Made by a program: the position numbers and the translations under genes. A stretch of DNA of 10,226 nt from an uncultured Erysipelotrichaceae bacterium (GTDB lineage Bacteria; Bacillota_I; Bacilli_A; Erysipelotrichales; Erysipelotrichaceae), in contig CACZTC010000068.1 of the NCBI GenBank assembly GCA_902784015.1, positions 1-10,226 on the forward strand. The letters are read 5' to 3'. The notes below the pieces were generated by a model. The model saw only the letters and a list, made by a program, of their open reading frames with translations. It ran no database searches and had not been told where the DNA came from. This document shows, piece by piece, positions 5,489 through 10,226 of this stretch. How positions within the stretch are numbered: the first letter of the stretch is position 1; the number at the start of each line of letters is the position of its first letter.

Positions 5489-7006
5489 ATGAGCGAAATA
5501 CAAGAACCTAAAAGAAAAGTGGGAGCCGGATTCTTCTGGCTAGTTCAATTAATAGCTTCTATTTTACTTGTATTAGCTGTATATACAACGAATCTATTAC
5601 CACTTTCATGGGTATTTTATCTTATTTCATTTTTATCATTATTATTAGTTATCACCGGTTATTTATCTTTTAAATTCTATCGTAATGGTTTTATAAAATT
5701 CATCGATATTATTTTAAGTGTATCTTTATTAGTTTGTGCCATCATCTTCCCTTACTACAATGCGAAAGTTTTAAAATTATTTGATTCTTTATCCAACAAT
5801 AAAGCAAGAATAAATCTATATGTAATGAAAGAAGATTATAAAAGTGCTCATCCTGATTATTTCTTTAATTTAGAATCATCAGATAATCTACAAGATTATG
5901 CATATAGTACTTTTATTACAAGTATGGAAGTAGACGGTGAAAATCAAGCATATGCCCTAAATGAAGTTAGTAAAGAAATAGGTAATTCTTTTAATACAAC
6001 TGATCGAGATTCTATCTTAGCTGCAGTTGAAGCTTTATATCTAGGCGAAGGGGATGTTTTAGTGATGAGTCAAAGATATGAAAGCTTTATTAGAGATACA
6101 GAAGCATATGAGAATTTTAAAAATGAAACAAAAATAATAGCTAGTTATGAAAGAGAAGTTGATACTAATACAAGAAAAGGTGATGCTAGTTTAACGAAAG
6201 CGCCATTTGCGGTATTTGTGGGTGGTAATGATGAAGAAGGAGAATTGAGTGTTGAAGGTAGAACGGACGTTAATATTGTATTAGTAGTTAATCCTAATAC
6301 TGGTCAAATGATTCAAGTCAATTTACCACGTGATTCTTTTATTCCTAATCCTGATTATGGTTATGCAAATGATAAATTAACACATTTAGGAATGAGTGGT
6401 ATCGATAATACATTAGAAGGCTTAAGTAATTATTTAGGTCTATCCATCAATAATTATATTCTTATCAATTTCACTACTTATCGCGAAGTTATTGATTCGC
6501 TTGGTGGCATTGAAATATATAATCCTTATGCCTTTGGCTTCTGGGATAATCCTAATATTTGGTTTGAAGAGGGCGATCTTAAATTAGATGGTGAAAATGC
6601 CTTATTATATGTTAGAGAAAGAAAGACTTTACCTGATGGTGACTTTGGTAGAGTAATGCACCAACAAATAGTAATGAAAGCTATCATCAAAAAGCTTACC
6701 AGTAAACAAATGATTTATCGCTTAGGAAATGTATTGGATGGCTTACAAGGTAAATTCTTAACTAATCTAAGTAGCGAAGCAATATATGGCTTAACACAAA
6801 GACAATTAGCTGAAGGAACGGACTGGGATACGATATCTTACCGTTTGCAAGGTGATACTGGTTTAGATTATTGCGCGATTGCACCTGGTGAAGCTCTTTC
6901 GGTAGTATATCCATATGAATATCAAGTAGAAATAGTTAGAGAAGAAATCCAAAAACTATTAAGAGGGGAAACAATAACACAATTAGAAATATCAGAAGGA
7001 AATTGA
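5489..7006 (+). CDS. LytR-CpsA-Psr (LCP) family protein, multi-pass membrane anchor
   Basis: LCP proteins transfer undecaprenyl-pyrophosphate-linked polymers (teichoic acids, capsule, other wall glycans) onto peptidoglycan outside the membrane. Three hydrophobic segments are seen at about 15-33, 39-62 and 69-92, instead of the single anchor of the simplest members. An extra region of about 140 residues (96-235) follows, then the LCP domain: GRTDVNIVLVVNP (257-269, with R258 and D260), VNLPRDSF (277-284), LGGIEIYN (338-345), and YVRERKTLPDGDFGRVMHQQ (374-393) with the conserved R376, R378, D385 and R388 that bind the polyprenyl pyrophosphate. AAAGGAG (5477-5483) lies five bases before the ATG. 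The accessory region recalls the extended streptococcal CpsA/LytR type. It is the first gene of a five-gene operon, and the downstream glycosyltransferase and GtrA protein suit a wall-glycan role. The actual polymer is unknown. Confidence 0.93.
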   Translation: MSEIQEPKRKVGAGFFWLVQLIASILLVLAVYTTNLLPLSWVFYLISFLSLLLVITGYLSFKFYRNGFIKFIDIILSVSLLVCAIIFPYYNAKVLKLFDSLSNNKARINLYVMKEDYKSAHPDYFFNLESSDNLQDYAYSTFITSMEVDGENQAYALNEVSKEIGNSFNTTDRDSILAAVEALYLGEGDVLVMSQRYESFIRDTEAYENFKNETKIIASYEREVDTNTRKGDASLTKAPFAVFVGGNDEEGELSVEGRTDVNIVLVVNPNTGQMIQVNLPRDSFIPNPDYGYANDKLTHLGMSGIDNTLEGLSNYLGLSINNYILINFTTYREVIDSLGGIEIYNPYAFGFWDNPNIWFEEGDLKLDGENALLYVRERKTLPDGDFGRVMHQQIVMKAIIKKLTSKQMIYRLGNVLDGLQGKFLTNLSSEAIYGLTQRQLAEGTDWDTISYRLQGDTGLDYCAIAPGEALSVVYPYEYQVEIVREEIQKLLRGETITQLEISEGN

Positions 7007-7008
7007 TT

Positions 7009-7824
7009 ATGCAGAAAGATTTTTCGGTTTTGATGAGTGTTTATGAAAAAGAAAATCCTATTTACTTCCGCAAGGCAATGAATAGTATTTATAAATCTAT
7101 TACTTTACCTATGGAAATAGTTTTAGTAGTGGATGGATATATCACAGAAGAATTAGAAGAAGTAATTAAAGAAAATGAGAAAAGAGCTATTAAATTAATA
7201 GTAGTACGATTAGAAGAAAGAGTATCTTTAGGTTTAGCTTTAAATGAAGGACTAAAAAAATGTAATTATGAATTAGTCGCAAGAATGGATACTGATGATT
7301 TAGTTAGACCATATCGTTTTGAAAAACAATATGAATATATGATGAATAATGAAGATGTTGTGGCGCTTGGTGGAGCAATATCAGAATTTATTGAAGAAGG
7401 TAAAACATATCGTAATAAATCGATGCCTTTAAGCAGTGAAGAAATATTAGCTTATGCAAAATTGCGTAATCCAATAAATCATATGACAGTAATGTTTAGA
7501 AAATCATATATTGAAAAAGTTGGTGGCTATCAAGATAAACAATATATTGAAGATTATGATTTATGGACAAGGTTATTGGTAAATGGTTATAAATTAAGAA
7601 ATCTAAATGAAGTTTTAGTGGATGCTAGAATCAGTGAGAATTTTGAAGATAGACGAGGCGGTAAAGATTATTTTGAAAAATATAAAGCTTTTAGAGCCTA
7701 CCAAAAAGATCTTGGTTTCTTAAATAATCTAGAATATTTAAGAGCTTTATCGATGACTTATATGATTACTAAAATACCTAATAAATTAAGAAGTATAGCT
7801 TATATAGGTTTAAGGGATAAATAA
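7009..7824 (+). CDS. Family 2 glycosyltransferase (GT-A fold)
   Basis: This 271-residue soluble inverting transferase would use a nucleotide-sugar donor, probably at the inner membrane face. The N-terminus FSVLMSVYEKE is the usual first strand and loop of GT2 enzymes. The nucleotide/metal-binding DxD motif is RMDTDDLVRP (92-101; D94, D96, D97). NPINHMTVMFRKSYIEKVGGY (154-174) is the acceptor-side segment, and EDYDLWTRLL (181-190) carries the catalytic-base region. This pattern is typical of surface polysaccharide transferases related to AmsE-like enzymes. There are no membrane segments. ATG 7009 is preferred over the in-frame TTG at 7003: AGAAGGA (6994-7000) is eight bases upstream, and the LCP stop ends at 7006. 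The sugar and acceptor cannot be told from sequence. Confidence 0.9.
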   Translation: MQKDFSVLMSVYEKENPIYFRKAMNSIYKSITLPMEIVLVVDGYITEELEEVIKENEKRAIKLIVVRLEERVSLGLALNEGLKKCNYELVARMDTDDLVRPYRFEKQYEYMMNNEDVVALGGAISEFIEEGKTYRNKSMPLSSEEILAYAKLRNPINHMTVMFRKSYIEKVGGYQDKQYIEDYDLWTRLLVNGYKLRNLNEVLVDARISENFEDRRGGKDYFEKYKAFRAYQKDLGFLNNLEYLRALSMTYMITKIPNKLRSIAYIGLRDK

Positions 7825-7825
7825 A

Positions 7826-8200
7826 GTGAATAATAAAAAAGAAATCTTTTTATATTTATTTTTTGGCTTACTAACAACGTTTATTAGTATATTATCTTTT
7901 TATATCTTTACTAATATATTTCATATTCATGAGCTAATCAGTAATATCTTAAGTTGGCTAATAGCCATGTCTTTTGCCTACTATACTAATTCTATTTATG
8001 TCTTTAAATATGATAATAATTCTAAACAAACTATCATCAAATTCTTTAGTGCGCGCTTATTATCATTAGGTATAGAAGAATTAATTATATTAATATTTGT
8101 AACATTACTTCATTATCGTGAAATGTTTATTAAATTAATAGCTCAAATTATAGTAATAATTTTGAATTATATCTTTAGTAAATGGTTTGTGTTTAAATAA
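7826..8200 (+). CDS. GtrA family membrane protein
   Basis: This 124-residue protein has four hydrophobic segments (about 7-29, 36-60, 72-95 and 100-120) and the two family hallmark repeats, FAYYTNSIYVF (50-60) and LNYIFSKWFVFK at the C-terminus. GtrA-family proteins are thought to move or present undecaprenyl-phosphate-sugars across the membrane for glycan side-chain decoration, as in O-antigen or teichoic acid glycosylation. It begins with GTG one base after the glycosyltransferase stop, with AAGGG (7812-7816) upstream. The GT2-GtrA pair suggests that the transferase makes a lipid-linked sugar that this protein handles. That pairing is inferred from context and known partnerships of the family. 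Confidence 0.9.
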   Translation: MNNKKEIFLYLFFGLLTTFISILSFYIFTNIFHIHELISNILSWLIAMSFAYYTNSIYVFKYDNNSKQTIIKFFSARLLSLGIEELIILIFVTLLHYREMFIKLIAQIIVIILNYIFSKWFVFK

Positions 8201-8204
8201 ATAT

Positions 8205-8654
8205 ATGCGTAAAAGATATTTATATTGGTTAATTGTATTTTTATATATCTTATTTATTTTTTCTAATTCTTTTCAAACCGGAGAAGCCTCAGGTAATATG
8301 AGCGCTATTTTGACTGTTTTTATTAATAGAATAATAAAAATTGATTTTGATAATTTACATCATATTATTAGAAAATTAGCGCATTTTATAGAATATTTTA
8401 TTTTAGCTATCTTAGTAATATTCGCTAATAATAAAGCACCATTATTCAATAATAAATTTACAACAATATTTCTATTCATGGTTTTAGTCCCACTAATTGA
8501 TGAATTTATTCAATTATTCATTGATGGAAGAGCAGGGACGCTAATAGACTGTATAATTGATATAGCTGGTTATGCTTTATATACATTGATATATTTATTA
8601 ATAAATAGGAAGAAGGTTGATTATGATAAGTGGTTTAGTAAAAGAAATATATGA
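8205..8654 (+). CDS. VanZ family membrane protein
   Basis: This 149-residue protein shows the VanZ-like plan of four membrane segments with conserved polar motifs: FSNSFQ near residue 19, RKLAHFIEYFIL (56-67), and PLIDEFIQLFIDGRAG (96-111) followed by D115 and D119 in LIDCIIDIAGYALYTL. The founding VanZ gives low-level teicoplanin resistance by an unclear route; most family members are of unknown function, and this one should not be called a resistance gene. ATG 8205, four bases after the gtrA stop, is the likely start. An in-frame TTG at 8187 overlaps gtrA, and neither start has a Shine-Dalgarno sequence, so reinitiation after gtrA is likely. Its last 32 bases overlap the start of the next gene. 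Confidence 0.88.
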   Translation: MRKRYLYWLIVFLYILFIFSNSFQTGEASGNMSAILTVFINRIIKIDFDNLHHIIRKLAHFIEYFILAILVIFANNKAPLFNNKFTTIFLFMVLVPLIDEFIQLFIDGRAGTLIDCIIDIAGYALYTLIYLLINRKKVDYDKWFSKRNI

Positions 8655-9771
8655 AGAAATAATTGAATTAAGAAGAGATATACATGCTCATCCTGAAGTA
8701 GGTATGGAAACAGTTGAAACAGCTAATAAGATATGCGCTAAATTAGATAAATATAATATTCCATATAAAAGAACTAATAATAATGGCGTGATAGCGGAAG
8801 TTGAAGGAAAAAAGAGTAATAAGATTGTTATGTTAAGAGGAGACAGTGACGCTCTTAATCAAAATGAAAAAACATCTCTTCCTTTCGCTTCTGTTTATGA
8901 AGGTAAGATGCATGCTTGCGGTCATGATTTTCATACATCCATGTTAGTGGGTAGTGCGATTGTGTTAAATAAGATGAAAGATGAATTTGAAGGTAAGGTT
9001 AGATTTATTTTTCAACCAGGCGAAGAGATAGCTGATGGCGCTAAACATATGATTGAAAATGGAGCTATGGAAGATGTGGATATGGGGTTAGGCATACATT
9101 TAGATCCTTTAGCTAAAGTAGGTGAAATAAGCGCCAGAAGAGGAGCGGACTGGGCAGCAGTAGATCATTTTTATATTACGATTAGTGGTAAGGGAGCGCA
9201 CGGGGCCACACCACAAGATGGTATAGATGCCTTAATATGTGCAGCTTCAATAGTAACTAATATTCAAACAATCGTTTCTAGAGAAATAGATCCAATGAAA
9301 CCATTAGTTGTAACTATTGGCAAGTTACATTCAGGAACATCTTTTAATATAATTGCGGAAAAAGCAGAATTAGAAGGAACATGTCGTTCATTTGATTTAG
9401 ATATATATAATGCTTTACCTTCTAGCTTTGAAAGAATAATTAAAAATATAGCTAGTGCTTATAACTGTGAAGCAGAAATAGTATTTAATAGAGTAGCTAA
9501 ACCTTTAATAAATAATGATGAAGCTTATGATATTTTAGAAAAGGCTATTGATAAAGTTGGTTTATCATTCTTTGAAGCTAAGCAAGCGATGATAGGTGAA
9601 GATTTTTCAGAGTATTGTGATTATGCACCATGTGTCTTTGCGCATTTAGGAAGTGAAGGAGGTCATCCTTTACATAGCCCATTCGTTAATTTTAAAGAAG
9701 AAACTATTATTAAAGGAATCGAATTAGAAGTAGAATTCGCTTTAGAAGCTTTAAATAGTATTAATAAATAA
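8623..9771 (+). CDS. M20 family amidohydrolase (N-acyl-amino-acid/hippurate hydrolase type)
   Basis: This 382-residue cytoplasmic metalloenzyme would cleave an N-acyl group or small amide. Metal ligands are visible: C99 and H101 in HACGHDFH, E135 next to the catalytic base E134 in QPGEE, H159 in GIHLDP, and H351 in HPLHSPFVNF. The dimerization lid with GKGAHGATPQDGIDAL (189-204) is present. Near residue 73 the sequence reads LRGDSDALNQ, where most family members have LRADMDALPI, so the substrate pocket may differ. ATG 8623 is chosen over the TTG at 8617 because AGAAGG (8611-8616) lies six bases before it. The gene starts inside the vanZ-like gene, which argues for coupled translation. Its place after surface-glycan genes is unexplained. 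Related enzymes act on acetyl-amino acids, hippurate, indole-3-acetyl conjugates or N-acetyl-diaminopimelate; the actual substrate is not known. Confidence 0.93.
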   Translation: MISGLVKEIYEEIIELRRDIHAHPEVGMETVETANKICAKLDKYNIPYKRTNNNGVIAEVEGKKSNKIVMLRGDSDALNQNEKTSLPFASVYEGKMHACGHDFHTSMLVGSAIVLNKMKDEFEGKVRFIFQPGEEIADGAKHMIENGAMEDVDMGLGIHLDPLAKVGEISARRGADWAAVDHFYITISGKGAHGATPQDGIDALICAASIVTNIQTIVSREIDPMKPLVVTIGKLHSGTSFNIIAEKAELEGTCRSFDLDIYNALPSSFERIIKNIASAYNCEAEIVFNRVAKPLINNDEAYDILEKAIDKVGLSFFEAKQAMIGEDFSEYCDYAPCVFAHLGSEGGHPLHSPFVNFKEETIIKGIELEVEFALEALNSINK

Positions 9772-9794
9772 AAAGTCAAAAAATGGATAATATA

Positions 9795-9811
9795 CACTAT
9801 ATAAATTAGTG
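9795..9811 (+). terminator. Weak hairpin after the M20 gene, possible terminator
   Basis: CACTA (9795-9799) pairs with TAGTG (9807-9811) around a 7-base loop, followed by CTATTTT. The stem is short and the T-run broken, so this is a poor terminator at best, but it is the only candidate before the next promoter. Confidence 0.25.
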
Positions 9812-9842
9812 CTATTTTGTGCCTATTATGACCGTATATTAG

Positions 9843-9863
9843 TATTTTAATAATGTTAAAATA
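9843..9863 (+). promoter_or_regulatory. Extended -10 promoter within an 8-bp palindrome, for the acidic secreted protein
   Basis: TG-T-TAAAAT (9854-9862) is a good extended -10 element, giving a transcription start near 9869 and a leader of about 23 bases. It sits in a perfect inverted repeat, TATTTTAA (9843-9850) with TTAAAATA (9856-9863), so a regulator could bind over the -10. No -35 stands at the right distance. A second, weaker option is TTGTGC (9817-9822) with TAGTAT (9840-9845) at 17-base spacing. Confidence 0.5.
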
Positions 9864-9891
9864 ATAGTAGTTAAATATATGGAGGGAAGGA

Positions 9892-10226
9892 ATGCATAAG
9901 TTTTTTTCGTGCGTGCTAGCTATAGCTTTATCATTAAATATTTTTGTCCAACCTATATCAGTTTTAGCCGAAGAAATAAAAGAACCTCAAGAAGAGATAA
10001 ACGAAGAGGAAATAATAGAGAATACTGAAGAAGAAAAAGAAGAAGCTTTTCTTATTGAAGAAAATGAAGAAATAGTGGAAGAAGAGATAATAGAAGAGAA
10101 TATTGAAGAAGCAGAAGAGATAATAGAAGAAGAGCTACTAGCAGAAGAATTAATAGAAGATGAAGTAGTAGAAGAAGTATTAGAAGAAATAGAAGAAATA
10201 AAGATAGAAGTAGAAAAGACAGAAAA
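9892..10226 (+). CDS. Secreted glutamate-rich protein, 5' part
   Basis: An open frame begins at ATG 9892, six bases after the strong ribosome site GGAGG (9881-9885), and runs off the window after 111 complete codons without a stop. Residues 1-26 form a signal peptide: a short basic start (MHK), a hydrophobic core, and VLA before the probable cleavage site ahead of EE. Of the next 85 residues 43 are glutamate and only four are lysine, with hydrophobic pairs (II, IV, VV, LL) spaced between EE or EEE runs; the rest of the protein is unseen. Such an acidic spacer after a signal peptide is common at the start of large surface proteins of Bacillota with wall-binding or adhesion domains further on, but no known domain is visible here. 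The cytosine-poor, purine-rich coding strand follows from the GAA/GAG runs. The function is not known. Confidence 0.8.
   Translation, partial: MHKFFSCVLAIALSLNIFVQPISVLAEEIKEPQEEINEEEIIENTEEEKEEAFLIEENEEIVEEEIIEENIEEAEEIIEEELLAEELIEDEVVEEVLEEIEEIKIEVEKTE
10081..10130 (+). repeat. Direct 17-base repeat inside the glutamate-rich region
   Basis: GAAGAGATAATAGAAGA occurs at 10081-10097 and again at 10114-10130, a spacing of 33 bases or 11 codons, so the repeat stays in frame (EEIIEE in both copies). Shorter related units (GAAGAAATAGAAGAAATA near 10183-10200) follow. This suggests growth of the segment by slippage or unequal exchange. Confidence 0.7.

Noticed and set aside
8205..8654. Teicoplanin resistance gene
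   Set aside because: VanZ-family membership alone does not imply resistance, and no vanA/vanH/vanX-type genes are nearby.
1..10226. Mobile element, phage or tRNA genes
   Set aside because: No transposase, integrase, terminal repeats or tRNA cloverleaf is recognisable, and base composition and codon use look even until the glutamate-rich gene.

Overview
The window is strongly A+T-rich, every gene lies on the + strand, and TGA, TAA and TAG all serve as stops, so the code is standard. The gene set (TPP-riboswitch-controlled thiT, the cysS-mrnC-rlmB-sigma factor block, multi-pass LCP protein, GtrA, VanZ) points to a low-GC Bacillota, probably an Erysipelotrichia-like gut lineage. The class-level placement is inference; the phylum is fairly safe.

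Region 1 (1-478) is the 3' part of a KdpE-like OmpR-family response regulator, closed by a clear intrinsic terminator. Region 2 (482-1161) is a thiamin uptake unit: promoter, TPP aptamer, an expression platform whose two competing hairpins can be read directly, and the ECF substrate-binding subunit ThiT. Region 3 (1194-4237) is a compact translation and RNA block: cysteinyl-tRNA synthetase, Mini-RNase III, RlmB-type 23S rRNA methyltransferase and a SigH-like sigma factor. It follows the order known from Bacillus subtilis, but the gene usually found between rlmB and sigH (rae1/yacP) is missing.

Region 4 (4281-5408) is a single gene with its own -10 box only six bases before the ATG and no ribosome binding site. 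It encodes a DUF1887 (Card1/Can2-like) protein: a CARF-like N-terminal half and a PD-(D/E)xK-like nuclease C-terminal half. Such proteins are best known as cyclic-oligoadenylate-activated effectors of type III CRISPR systems, yet no CRISPR array or cas gene is visible here. Region 5 (5457-9771) is a tight five-gene operon: a membrane-anchored LCP protein, a family 2 glycosyltransferase, a GtrA-family membrane protein, a VanZ-family membrane protein and an M20 amidohydrolase. The first four suggest glycosylation and attachment of a cell-surface polymer. Region 6 (9843-end) is a new transcription unit opening with a signal peptide and an extremely glutamate-rich segment, cut by the window edge.

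The points most worth following are the DUF1887 protein in a non-CRISPR setting with a probable leaderless mRNA, the LCP-GT2-GtrA-VanZ-M20 operon, and the acidic secreted protein. No stretch over 300 bases lacks a gene.
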